A DNA stretch of 55,397 bases from Eubacterium sp. (GTDB lineage Bacteria; Bacillota; Clostridia; Lachnospirales; Lachnospiraceae): positions 1 to 55,397 of the forward strand of contig JAFYHN010000080.1 in assembly GCA_017539165.1 (NCBI GenBank). The letters run 5' to 3'. Of the stretch, positions 1 through 7,995 are shown in pieces. A program made the translations under genes and the position numbers. The notes below the pieces were generated by a model. It worked only from the letters and a program-made list of their open reading frames with translations. It searched no databases and was not told where the DNA came from. Within the stretch, counting starts at the first letter, position 1; each line of letters begins with the position of its first letter.

Positions 1-168
1 AATCACGCTTTTGCCTCCTGTACAAATCTTCAGTCCATCATTCTGCCGGACAGCCTGAGGGACATCGGAGAGTACGCTTTTTCCAAATGCGAATCTATTT
101 ATAATGCGCGAGCGTTAGATTACCCGCTTCGACGAGGTGAGAAGTTATCGAAACGTTGTCCTCATTAA
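1..168 (+). pseudogene. 3' end of a BspA-type LRR_5 protein gene, broken
   Basis: Frame 1 is open from the window edge to a TAA at 166-168. Its first ~33 codons read as one LRR_5 (Treponema/BspA-type) repeat, with the pattern NHAFASCTNLQSIILPDSL followed by IGEYAFSKCESI, typical of surface leucine-rich repeats in gut Firmicutes. After about position 100 the similarity stops and the same frame runs into the glmS ribozyme, where it meets its stop. The repeat is thus cut in mid-unit and the last ~22 codons are ribozyme sequence. The third codon positions look more GC-rich than in neighbouring genes, which could mean foreign origin. The rest of the gene, if any, lies left of the window. A chimeric contig end is an alternative explanation. 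Confidence 0.6.
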
Positions 169-280
169 CCACATGAAGACTCCGAAAAAACTCGGCGGAT
201 GCTTCTCCGGACCGCACATTCGTAATCCATATTTTTAAAACCTTCGGGCAACCGTAGAACAGAGGAATATGGACCGTGCA
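101..280 (+). ncRNA. glmS ribozyme (GlcN6P-activated self-cleaving riboswitch), variant with an extra stem-loop
   Basis: The leader of glmS contains the invariant catalytic-core strings in the right order: GCGC at 106-109 (cleavage expected just 5' of G106), GACGAGG at 131-137, TTATCGA at 145-151 and CGGCGGATGC at 193-202. Helix P2 can form between GAGAAG (139-144) and CTTCTC (202-207). A distal helix forms between CCATATT (227-233) and AATATGG (266-272). The family cleaves its own mRNA when bound to glucosamine-6-phosphate, the product of the downstream enzyme, giving feedback control. Unusually, 41 nt separate TTATCGA from CGGCGG, where characterised members have about 5 nt. This insert can form its own hairpin, GTCCTCAT (158-165) with ATGAAGAC (173-180), with one mismatch. 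No promoter is obvious between it and the broken LRR gene. Confidence 0.9.
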
Positions 281-368
281 TCAAATATTTATGATACATG
301 CTCACAAGCTGTCTTTTTAATGCGGCCTGTGAATGATTTTTTGATGTACAAAAAGGAGAAAAACGAAT

Positions 369-2186
369 ATGTGTGGAATTATAGGTTATACAGGTAACGA
401 ACCTGCAAAGGATATTATTATAAATGGTCTTAAGACTCTTGAATATCGTGGATATGACAGTGCTGGAGTAGCAGTGCTGGATCCTAAAACAGGAATAGTT
501 CTTAAGAAGAAAACAGGTAAGGTTGCAGAACTTGAGGCTGCAGTTGCCGGAGATTCAACTGATGCGACCTGTGGAATCGGACATACAAGATGGGCAACTC
601 ATGGAGGGGTTACTGAAGCAAATGCACACCCTCACAATCAAGGCTCAGTTACATTATGTCATAATGGAATCATTGAGAACTACAAAGAACTCACTACTGA
701 GTATGGTCTCAAGAATATTCTCAAATCTGAAACAGATACAGAAGTCGTAGCAGCACTTCTTGATCAATTCTATGAAGGCAATCCATATAAGACAATTAGA
801 AAAGTAGTAGATCTTCTGGCTGGATCATTTGCTCTTTGCATTATGTTTGATGATCAGCCTGGTAAGATTTTTGCTATAAGAAATGTCAGCCCTATGGTTG
901 CCGCTTCATTTGATGGAGGCTCTATCATAGCCTCAGATCTCACAGCCCTTATAAGTTTTTCAAAGAAATATTTTGTAGTGCCTGAGTATCATATTCTTAC
1001 TCTTTCAGAGGATGGAATAGAAGTTCAGGACCTTAAGGGACGCAAGGTTGAACCGGAAATACTTGAGGTTAACTGGGATATCTCTTCTGCTCAGAAGGGT
1101 GGATATCCTCACTACATGCTTAAAGAGATAAATGAACAGCCTGAAGCGCTTGAGAGAACAGTTGCTCCTAGAATTCAGGATGGACTTCCATTCCTTGCTG
1201 ATGATGGAATCGACGATGAGATGCTGAAGAACGTGAAGAATATTGTGATAGTTGCCTGTGGAACAGCGATGTATGCAGGAATGGTAGGGAAGTCACTTAT
1301 CGAGTCCAAGCTCAGGATTCCTGTACTTGTTGATATAGCATCAGAATTCAGATATAAGGATCCGATAATAGATGAAGATACACTTACAATAGTTGTTTCA
1401 CAGTCAGGTGAGACGATCGATACACTTGAGGCTCTTCGCCTTGCGAAGAAGAAGGGAAGCAAGGTTCTGTCTGTTGTAAATGTAAAGGGCTCAACAATAG
1501 CTCGTGAAAGTGATTATGTGCTTTATACACATGCAGGTCCTGAAATCGCTGTTGCAAGTACGAAGGCGTACACAGTACAGATATCTGCTATGTATATTCT
1601 GGCAGCCAGACTTGGTCTTGTAAAAGGAATTATTACAGAAGATCAGGCAAGAGAATTCATGACTAAGCTTTCCGGTGTTGGCGAGGTTATGAAGAAGACT
1701 ATTGCTGCTTCAGATGATATCAGAAGAATCGCTAATCATATAAAGACAGCTCCGGATGTGTTCTATATTGGAAGGGGAATAGATTATACACTCAGCCTTG
1801 AAGCATCACTTAAGCTGAAAGAGATTTCTTATATTCATTCTGAGGCTTATGCAGCAGGCGAGCTTAAGCATGGTACAATCGCACTTATATCAGAACAGGT
1901 GCCTGTTATTGCAATAGCGACTGAAGAACAGGTTTATTCAAAGGTCATTTCAAATGTAAGAGAGGTAAAATCCAGAGGCGCGTATGTAATACTTATCAGT
2001 CAGGAAGGAAAGACTGAAAGTGAGGAAGTATGTGATAAGCAGATTTATATCCCGAAGATTGATAGCATTTTCGGTGTATTTGCAACAGCAGTTATAATTC
2101 AGCTTATTGCTTACTATACATCTGATGCAAAAGGTCTTGACGTAGATAAGCCAAGAAATCTTGCTAAATCTGTTACAGTAGAATAA
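369..2186 (+). CDS. glmS: Glutamine--fructose-6-phosphate aminotransferase (isomerizing)
   Basis: This cytoplasmic enzyme makes glucosamine-6-phosphate from fructose-6-phosphate and glutamine, the first committed step towards UDP-GlcNAc and peptidoglycan. The 605-residue length is normal for the family. The protein starts MCGIIGYTGN, so after Met removal the catalytic N-terminal cysteine of the class II glutamine amidotransferase domain (about residues 1-220) is present. Two SIS sugar-isomerase domains follow (about 285-415 and 455-590), including SQSGETIDTLEAL and EASLKLKEISYIHSEAYAAG, and the protein ends in the usual KPRNLAKSVTVE. The start is set by AAAAAGGAGAAA just upstream. It is regulated by the glmS ribozyme in its leader and ends at a strong bidirectional terminator (2215-2258). 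Confidence 0.98.
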   Translation: MCGIIGYTGNEPAKDIIINGLKTLEYRGYDSAGVAVLDPKTGIVLKKKTGKVAELEAAVAGDSTDATCGIGHTRWATHGGVTEANAHPHNQGSVTLCHNGIIENYKELTTEYGLKNILKSETDTEVVAALLDQFYEGNPYKTIRKVVDLLAGSFALCIMFDDQPGKIFAIRNVSPMVAASFDGGSIIASDLTALISFSKKYFVVPEYHILTLSEDGIEVQDLKGRKVEPEILEVNWDISSAQKGGYPHYMLKEINEQPEALERTVAPRIQDGLPFLADDGIDDEMLKNVKNIVIVACGTAMYAGMVGKSLIESKLRIPVLVDIASEFRYKDPIIDEDTLTIVVSQSGETIDTLEALRLAKKKGSKVLSVVNVKGSTIARESDYVLYTHAGPEIAVASTKAYTVQISAMYILAARLGLVKGIITEDQAREFMTKLSGVGEVMKKTIAASDDIRRIANHIKTAPDVFYIGRGIDYTLSLEASLKLKEISYIHSEAYAAGELKHGTIALISEQVPVIAIATEEQVYSKVISNVREVKSRGAYVILISQEGKTESEEVCDKQIYIPKIDSIFGVFATAVIIQLIAYYTSDAKGLDVDKPRNLAKSVTVE

Positions 2187-2214
2187 TAAGTTTTCTAAAA
2201 TAATATAAAAAATT

Positions 2215-2258
2215 AAACCCGTATATTTGTCGGTTATGACAAATATTACGGGTTTTAA
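2215..2258. terminator. Bidirectional terminator between glmS and the minus-strand secreted protein gene
   Basis: AAACCCGTATATTTGTC (2215-2231) pairs with 2238-2255 with a single bulged base. T-rich sequence follows on both strands, so it can end both convergent transcripts. Confidence 0.85.
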
Positions 2259-2279
2259 ATAATCGAATTAATACGATGT

Positions 2280-2882
2280 TTAGTTTGACAATCTTGGGCT
2301 TACGTCAGCTGTTAAAATGCGAGCATCCTTATCATATGAGAAATTTATCTTTGTGTAGTCGTCCACGTATTTGAAATTAGTTGAATACACATCTTTATTA
2401 TACCGATATACAACTGAATCAAAATCTGATTCGCTACATTTACAGATGATTTTATAATAACCGGTACTAATATTGTCTGAAACAACTATACCATAATTGA
2501 ATGCTCTCAATGGATCTGAAGTTGTTCGTCTGCCTAACTGTAAAGCAATAATTCCTTGATCTGTGAGGTATCTGAGATTACCTACATATCTATATTTTTT
2601 TATAGCCTTATCAGCAATATCTATAATGGCTGTATCTACATACCAATTAGCGGGTTTCGCTTCTCTTGTCATTTGGCACTGCTTCAGAATGCCATCCAAT
2701 TGCCCATTAAACTTAGTCCAATTTTTTATACCATTAAATGTCTGGGTATAAGAATCAAGCTTATACTCGTAAGCATTCTTTCCGCTATAAGCGCTACTGC
2801 TTGCAACAACTGTAGCTCCAAGCGTAGAAATACCTATAGCTGCAACAATAATAGCAAGTCCCAATTTCTTAAGTTTTCTCAT
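2280..2882 (-). CDS. Secreted protein of unknown function (200 aa)
   Basis: I do not recognise a family. The protein begins with a clear Sec signal peptide: a basic MRKLKKLGL start, a hydrophobic stretch IIVAAIGISTLGATVV, and a likely type I cleavage near ATVVASS. The remaining ~170 residues are soluble, rich in Tyr, Asp, Lys and Asn, and end in a segment of alternating polar and hydrophobic residues that may be beta-structured. Cys at mature positions (QCQ, CKC) are few and form no obvious metal motif; there is no lipobox or sorting signal. The start is supported by CAAAGGAGGACAAG ahead of the ATG on the minus strand. It is a monocistronic gene convergent with glmS and probably extracellular. 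Confidence 0.75.
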   Translation of the reverse strand: MRKLKKLGLAIIVAAIGISTLGATVVASSSAYSGKNAYEYKLDSYTQTFNGIKNWTKFNGQLDGILKQCQMTREAKPANWYVDTAIIDIADKAIKKYRYVGNLRYLTDQGIIALQLGRRTTSDPLRAFNYGIVVSDNISTGYYKIICKCSESDFDSVVYRYNKDVYSTNFKYVDDYTKINFSYDKDARILTADVSPRLSN

Positions 2883-3018
2883 TTTTACTTGTCCTCCTTT
2901 GTAGGTTTTTCTTTTTCATTTGGTAAAAAAAATATATCAGATAGAAGTAACAATATAGCCACTAAGTTGTAATGAAGTTCTGTAAAAATGGCAACATATG
3001 AAAGAACGATAATTAGTG

Positions 3019-3049
3019 TTGACTAAGTGTAGTACCTCTAAGTTATACT
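3019..3049 (+). promoter_or_regulatory. Candidate promoter for rubrerythrin
   Basis: TTGACT (3019-3024) and TATACT (3044-3049) are separated by 19 nt; reading the -10 as TTATAC gives 18 nt. The pair lies about 50 nt upstream of the rubrerythrin start. No peroxide-regulator operator was recognised. Confidence 0.5.
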
Positions 3050-3100
3050 GATAGTGTTCGTTATTGAACAAAAGAATAAAATACCAGAGGAGGCTAAACT

Positions 3101-3760
3101 ATGAAGTACAGATGTAAGATATGTGGGGAGATTTTTGAGGTCGCAGAAGGTGAAACACCTGTATGTCCTGTTTGCGGAGTAGGTGAAGAAAGCCTTGAAC
3201 TGATAGAAGATGCTCCTGCTTCAGGAAACAAGTATGCAGGAACACAGACAGAGAAGAATCTTCAGACAGCATTTGCTGGTGAGTCACAGGCAAGAAATAA
3301 ATATACATATTTTGCTTCAGTTGCGAAGAAGGAAGGATATGAGCAGATTGCTGCTATGTTCCTTAAGACAGCTGATAATGAGAAAGAGCATGCTAAGATG
3401 TGGTTCAAAGAGCTCGGAGAGCTTGGAGATACTGCTGCAAATCTTAAAGCTGCTGCTGATGGTGAAAACTATGAGTGGACAGATATGTATGACGGATTTG
3501 CTAAGACAGCTGATGCAGAAGGATTCCCTGAACTTGCTGAAAAGTTCAGACTAGTTGCTGCTATCGAGAAGCATCATGAAGAAAGATACAGAGCACTTCT
3601 TAACAATGTTGAAACAAAGCAGGTATTTGAGAAGAGTGAAGTTAAGGTTTGGGAGTGCCGCAACTGTGGTCATATAGTTGTTGGAACTAAGGCTCCTGAG
3701 GTATGCCCTGCTTGTGCACATCCACAGAGCTTCTTTGAAGTTAATGCAGAGAATTACTAA
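3101..3760 (+). CDS. rbr: Rubrerythrin with rubredoxin-like modules at both ends
   Basis: A cytoplasmic non-haem iron peroxidase that reduces hydrogen peroxide in anaerobes. The order is a short N-terminal rubredoxin-like zinc/iron site (CKIC...CPVCG, residues ~5-26), then a ferritin-like four-helix di-iron domain (~45-175) with the ligand-bearing segments [18 protein letters not shown] and [10 protein letters not shown], then a C-terminal rubredoxin (CRNCGH...CPACAHP, ~185-212). Classical rubrerythrin has only the C-terminal rubredoxin and 'reverse' rubrerythrin only the N-terminal one, so this 219-aa form carries both. The strong AGGAGG ribosome binding site fixes the start. It is monocistronic, with its own promoter and a terminator shared with convergent ylmH. 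Confidence 0.95.
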   Translation: MKYRCKICGEIFEVAEGETPVCPVCGVGEESLELIEDAPASGNKYAGTQTEKNLQTAFAGESQARNKYTYFASVAKKEGYEQIAAMFLKTADNEKEHAKMWFKELGELGDTAANLKAAADGENYEWTDMYDGFAKTADAEGFPELAEKFRLVAAIEKHHEERYRALLNNVETKQVFEKSEVKVWECRNCGHIVVGTKAPEVCPACAHPQSFFEVNAENY

Positions 3761-3780
3761 AAAGTAATATTGAAAGATTA

Positions 3781-3815
3781 AAGACCGGCAGTTTGATTGA
3801 CTGCCGGTCTTTTAA
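3781..3815. terminator. Bidirectional terminator between rubrerythrin and ylmH
   Basis: A 12-bp perfect stem, AAGACCGGCAGT (3781-3792) with ACTGCCGGTCTT (3800-3811), followed by a T run. The right arm touches the ylmH stop codon. Confidence 0.9.
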
Positions 3816-4588
3816 ATGTATTTTTGTATGTTTATGTATATTTTATCTTTTTTGGTAGTCCCTCCAACTCCTGACATAATGAACTTACCCTTGCCACGCA
3901 CAGATACAATATCACCGTCTTTGAGTGGTTTGGCATTTTCTGTTCTTGTTATTCCGTTGACGAATACTTTTCCTTCTGTTATGTGCTTTAATGCTCCATC
4001 TCTTGAGAATTTATATATTCTGGAGATGATTGCATCTAGTCGATTAGAACTTACGATAATAGATTCTTCTTCAAGATGAGGACGAGCTTCATCTGGAAAA
4101 GTTTCTGAAACAGTGACACTGACATGTGTATGTTTTACATATCCCAGGTTTTCGATTATATAATCTGATATACTGTCTATGACGAAGATAAATGCAATCT
4201 GTCCTATTCTTTTGTCTTCTGATTCTTTGATGATTATATCGCCGATTTTCTCTCGCTCAAGTCCGAGGCCTATTATAGAACCAAGATAATCTCGATGAGT
4301 CAGTTTTTCAGCAAACTTGGGATTCACAGGTGCTATCTTCAGAACGGCTATAGGGAAAGGTTGATCATATCCGAGAGTATCTTCTGATCCAAAACGTACA
4401 ACACATCGTTCGCATTCAGGACATCCTCCGAACAGAGAACTTCCAGTCTGAATGAATTCCTTTTTCATTTCATGATAAGCTGAGAGTTGGGATATATTCA
4501 AAAAATCAGTAAAGATATATCGATTTTCACGATATGCCTTTTCTGCTAATTCTGTTAATCTTTTTCTGACGTTCAATCCAGTGTCCAT
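3812..4588 (-). CDS. ylmH: YlmH-type S4 domain RNA-binding protein
   Basis: 258 residues, the usual size. The N-terminal part has the family motif FGGCPECERCVVRFG (residues ~53-67) and the central domain segment LTHRDYLGSIIGLGLEREKIGDI. A C-terminal S4 RNA-binding domain (about 180-245) contains SSNRLDAIISRIYKFSRDGA and KVFVNG. Relatives in Bacillus bind stalled 50S subunits and take part in ribosome-associated quality control, and their gene is often near cell-division genes; here it stands alone. TTGGAGACGAATAA precedes the ATG on the minus strand. The stop lies inside the terminator shared with rubrerythrin. Confidence 0.9.
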   Translation of the reverse strand: MDTGLNVRKRLTELAEKAYRENRYIFTDFLNISQLSAYHEMKKEFIQTGSSLFGGCPECERCVVRFGSEDTLGYDQPFPIAVLKIAPVNPKFAEKLTHRDYLGSIIGLGLEREKIGDIIIKESEDKRIGQIAFIFVIDSISDYIIENLGYVKHTHVSVTVSETFPDEARPHLEEESIIVSSNRLDAIISRIYKFSRDGALKHITEGKVFVNGITRTENAKPLKDGDIVSVRGKGKFIMSGVGGTTKKDKIYINIQKYI

Positions 4589-4793
4589 TTATTCGTCTCC
4601 AAAATACACCTCATAGATTTGATAATAGAAATGTAACACAGAGGATAATCAATTGTAAATGCTTATCCATAACCAATTCAAGGTGTTATCTGTTGGGTGT
4701 GAAATATCTGTACTATATTCGCTATTTCTGATATATTTATCATGTGTGTAAAAACTTATGAAAATGAAAGCGTAACCTGGAGGTGAATTAGAG

Positions 4794-6092
4794 ATGTTTT
4801 ATATTAAGGGCGGAAGGCTAGTGTGCCCTGTAACAGGTATGGATACAATAGGTGACGTTGCTATAGTAGATAGTTTTATAGCGGGAGCCGGTCCGAATCT
4901 GGATATTGAAGAGATAAAAGCTAAGTATGATATCTCTGAAAATGATGTGAAAGTGATAGATGCAACCGGGCTGGTTGTTGCTCCGGGGCTTGTTGATACA
5001 CATGTACATTTCAGAGATCCGGGCTTTACATATAAAGAGGATATAGAGACAGGTGCTGCTGCGGCTGCCAGAGGAGGATTTACAACAGTGGTTTGTATGG
5101 CAAATACAAAACCGGTTGTTGATAATCTTGAGACATTGAAATATATACAGGAAAAGGGTGAGAAAACTCCTATTCATGTAATTCAGACTGCAACAGTAAC
5201 GAAGGGAATGAAGGGAAATGAACTCGTAGATATGGACGCTCTTGCAGAGGCTGGAGCGGCAGGCTTTACAGATGATGGACTTCCTATAATGGATGAGAAG
5301 GTACTCTATAAGGCGCTACTTAAAGCAAAAGATCTTGATCTTCCAGTTAGTCTTCACGAAGAAGATCCTCTCTTCGTAAAACAGCCTGGTGTGAATATGG
5401 GTAAAGTTTCTGAAGAACTAGGTTACGGTGGTGCTTCACGTACAGCTGAAGATGTGATGGTTGCCAGGGATGTGGCGCTTGCGGTGAGTACAGGTGCAAC
5501 TCTCTGTATACAGCATATCAGTTCTAAAAACAGTGTTGAATTTGTAAGAGCAGCTAAGAAGCTTGGTGCTGATGTACATGCGGAGGCTACTCCACATCAT
5601 TTTACGCTTACGGAAGATGCTGTGCTGAAGTATGGAACCTATGCCAGAATGAACCCTCCTCTTAGAGAAGAGTCTGACAGAATAGCTATAATAGAGGGAA
5701 TAAAAGATGGCACTATCGATATGATAGTGACTGACCATGCGCCACATTCTAAAGAAGAAAAAGAAAGAAGTATGGAACTAGCTCCAAGCGGAATTACAGG
5801 ACTTGAGACTTCACTCGGTTTGGGAATTCTTTCGCTTGTGAAGCCAGGACATATATCACTTCTTAAACTTATGGACCTTATGAGCAAGGCTCCGGCAGAA
5901 CTTTACAGAATGATTCCGGGCAGCCTTCAGGCTGAAGCTCCGGCAGATATAGTTATATTCGGGGAAGATGAGGAATGGGTAGCTGGGGACTACGCATCCA
6001 AAGCAGAAAATAGTCCTTTTACAGGATGGAAGCTTCCTGGAAAGGTCCACTATACAATCTGTGCCGGAAATATTGCATATAAATCAGAATGA
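4794..6092 (+). CDS. pyrC: Dihydroorotase, class I
   Basis: Amidohydrolase of de novo pyrimidine synthesis that interconverts carbamoyl-aspartate and dihydroorotate. The 432-residue length fits class I. Diagnostic motifs are the metal-binding DTHVHFRDPGF (His70 and His72), the QHISS and AEATPHHF histidines, and VTDHAPHS with the catalytic aspartate, followed by the C-terminal PADIVIFGEDEEW that closes the amidohydrolase beta-sandwich. GGAGGTGA upstream supports the start. No other pyr gene and no PyrR-type leader adjoins it, so it appears detached from the rest of the pathway. No terminator is obvious before the next promoter at 6138. Confidence 0.95.
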   Translation: MFYIKGGRLVCPVTGMDTIGDVAIVDSFIAGAGPNLDIEEIKAKYDISENDVKVIDATGLVVAPGLVDTHVHFRDPGFTYKEDIETGAAAAARGGFTTVVCMANTKPVVDNLETLKYIQEKGEKTPIHVIQTATVTKGMKGNELVDMDALAEAGAAGFTDDGLPIMDEKVLYKALLKAKDLDLPVSLHEEDPLFVKQPGVNMGKVSEELGYGGASRTAEDVMVARDVALAVSTGATLCIQHISSKNSVEFVRAAKKLGADVHAEATPHHFTLTEDAVLKYGTYARMNPPLREESDRIAIIEGIKDGTIDMIVTDHAPHSKEEKERSMELAPSGITGLETSLGLGILSLVKPGHISLLKLMDLMSKAPAELYRMIPGSLQAEAPADIVIFGEDEEWVAGDYASKAENSPFTGWKLPGKVHYTICAGNIAYKSE

Positions 6093-6137
6093 TGATACAG
6101 CAGGTTGTAGATTTTTGTATCCTGAAAGCTGCGAATG

Positions 6138-6146
6138 TGGTATAAT
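6138..6146 (+). promoter_or_regulatory. Extended -10 promoter for the HD-GYP/thioesterase operon
   Basis: TGGTATAAT is a perfect extended -10 element; no good -35 is needed or seen. The ~55-nt leader that follows has a small hairpin (GATTTC/GGAATC) and ends at the ribosome binding site AGGAGG. Confidence 0.6.
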
Positions 6147-6209
6147 ATATAACGATTTCTAATTGGAATCGGGGTGACGGGGAAACTATAGGGATATAGG
6201 AGGTTACAT

Positions 6210-7454
6210 ATGGAGAAGAAGATTACTAATATGAGGGCTATTGTTGAGAAGTTTGCTGAAGCAATGAACCTTCTTAGTGTCGGAAAACCGATGCACCATC
6301 AACGAGTTGCATATCTGGCTTATCAGATAGGTGACGCAATGGGGTATTCCAGAGACGAGAAGTCAGAGCTCATATATGGCGCATTACTTTATGATATTGG
6401 TTCTGTTTTTCTTCCTGAAAAAGAAGGTGTTGAGTACAGCTTTTGTGAATTGTCCAAGGCCGGTGTTGGTCTTATCGGAGATGTTCAAAAACTTACATAT
6501 GTCAGAGACATATTCAATGCGTGCAGGGAATCATATACAGGAATTGCTCTGAATGAACTTCCTAAATATGCTGTATTTTCACAGATAATCGATCTGGCTT
6601 CAAGAGTATCTACAATGCTTAATCCGAACGATGCTGCTCTTAACCAGGTTCAGGATATATGTGATACTATCTCAGAACTATCAAATGGAGCACTTTCGGA
6701 AGGCGTAGTAGAAAGTTTCCTTAAGTTAGCTGAGAAGGAATATATATGGTTCGAAGCATTGCATCAGCCTGAAGTGTTCCTTTCTTATATATCAGATAGT
6801 AATGATATTACTTTGGATGATGTTATAGTCCTTTCAAAGTTTATGTCTCGTATTATTGACTTCAGAAGTCAGTATACGGCAATGCATTCATCTGGTGTTG
6901 CTGCTACAGCAGTTCGACTTGCCGAGATCATGGGAATGTCAGAAGATGAATGTAAGATGATGATGATAGCAGGATATCTTCATGATGTTGGAAAGCTTAA
7001 GGTTCCTAAGGCTATCCTTGAGAAGAACGATAAGCTTACAGATGAGGAATTCAATGTAGTTAAGGAATATGCTTATTACACATATCTGCTTCTTAGCGGA
7101 ATTCCAGGATTTGAGCTTATAAGCAGCTGGGCTTCGCTTCATCACGAGAAGCTGAACGGATTCGGTTATCCATTCGGACTTGCCGCTGATGATATCCCAA
7201 TGGGAGCCCGTATAATAGCAGTAGCCGATATATTCTCGGCTGTAGCTGAGATAAGATCTTATAGACAAGGAATGTCGAGAGAAGAAGTTATCCAGACGCT
7301 TGCGGATTATGTTGAGACTGGAGCACTTTCAAGATATATTGCAGGCATTCTGATTCAGAATTATGATGATATCTACTCCATAAGAGATGAAGAAGTAAGA
7401 AAAGAGGGAGCTAGATATTTTGCATCCGCAGTAGATTCGGATGATGAAGAATAA
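6210..7454 (+). CDS. Tandem HD domain protein with a C-terminal HD-GYP phosphodiesterase domain
   Basis: 414 residues holding two HD-like halves. The N-terminal half (about 25-170) keeps HHQRVAYLAYQIG and LLYDIG but lacks a complete metal-binding set, so it is probably degenerate. The C-terminal half (about 220-370) has HSSGVAATAVRLAE, the HD motif in GYLHDVGKLKVPKAIL, and HHEKLNGFGYP, the hallmark HD-GYP signature. HD-GYP proteins usually hydrolyse cyclic di-GMP (or 3'3'-cGAMP). There is no receiver or membrane domain, so the sensed signal is unknown; the N-terminal half may be sensory. Its own extended -10 promoter and an AGGAGG site precede it, and the thioesterase gene follows 21 nt downstream, suggesting co-transcription. 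Confidence 0.88.
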   Translation: MEKKITNMRAIVEKFAEAMNLLSVGKPMHHQRVAYLAYQIGDAMGYSRDEKSELIYGALLYDIGSVFLPEKEGVEYSFCELSKAGVGLIGDVQKLTYVRDIFNACRESYTGIALNELPKYAVFSQIIDLASRVSTMLNPNDAALNQVQDICDTISELSNGALSEGVVESFLKLAEKEYIWFEALHQPEVFLSYISDSNDITLDDVIVLSKFMSRIIDFRSQYTAMHSSGVAATAVRLAEIMGMSEDECKMMMIAGYLHDVGKLKVPKAILEKNDKLTDEEFNVVKEYAYYTYLLLSGIPGFELISSWASLHHEKLNGFGYPFGLAADDIPMGARIIAVADIFSAVAEIRSYRQGMSREEVIQTLADYVETGALSRYIAGILIQNYDDIYSIRDEEVRKEGARYFASAVDSDDEE

Positions 7455-7475
7455 ATTTAGTTGGAAAGCGTAGTT

Positions 7476-7961
7476 ATGGCATACGAACGTTTAAAGACAG
7501 TAGAAGAATCACGTACAGAATGGCTCAAATGTATTCAGTACGAGGATATAAACGGAAATGGTCGTCTCTTCGGCGGACGTCTGATGGAATGGATGGATGA
7601 GGTTGCAGGAATTGCAGCAACCAGACATTGTGGCGGATGTGTTACAACTGCTGCTATAGATAACCTTCAGTTTAAGAAGGGGGCATTTATCAACGATATA
7701 ATAGTCATCAGAGCCAAGCTTACATATGTAGGAAGAACTTCCATGGAAGTCCGCGTGGATGTCTATGAAGAGGATAGAGAAACTGGACAGAGACGTGTTA
7801 TAAATAGAGCTTATTTTACTGAAGTGTATGTCAATGAAAAAGGCCGTCCACTTCCGCTCAGATTCGGACTGAAGCCTGAAACTGAGGTTGAAAAGGCAGA
7901 GTGGGAAGGTGCAAAGAAAAGACTCGAAATCCGCAGACAACGAAGAGTCGAAGGATTTTAA
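7476..7961 (+). CDS. Hotdog-fold acyl-CoA thioesterase (YciA/BFIT type)
   Basis: A cytoplasmic acyl-CoA hydrolase. The protein shows the family pattern NGNGRLFGGRLMEWMDEVAGIAA, where the substrate-binding helix carries the acidic residue, followed by DNLQFKKGAFINDII and LTYVGRTSMEVRVDVYEE strands. The length (161 aa) fits a single hotdog domain. A TTG at 7461 would add five residues, but the ATG at 7476 is better because GGAAAG sits 7 nt upstream. It probably forms an operon with the HD-GYP gene (21 nt gap). Confidence 0.85.
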   Translation: MAYERLKTVEESRTEWLKCIQYEDINGNGRLFGGRLMEWMDEVAGIAATRHCGGCVTTAAIDNLQFKKGAFINDIIVIRAKLTYVGRTSMEVRVDVYEEDRETGQRRVINRAYFTEVYVNEKGRPLPLRFGLKPETEVEKAEWEGAKKRLEIRRQRRVEGF

Positions 7962-7995
7962 ATAATAAAGTTTTCACGAAGGGGAGGAAAATATT

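Noticed and set aside
95-276. Minus-strand reading frame with LRR-like look (FYGCPKVLKIWI) opposite the glmS leader
   Set aside because: The DNA is the glmS ribozyme; the frame has no start or ribosome binding site, and the resemblance is to only one short phrase.
6147-6205. Leader of the HD-GYP gene as a cyclic di-GMP (GEMM) or mini-ykkC riboswitch
   Set aside because: It is only ~55 nt long and lacks the conserved GEMM tetraloop/receptor strings and paired ACGR loops.
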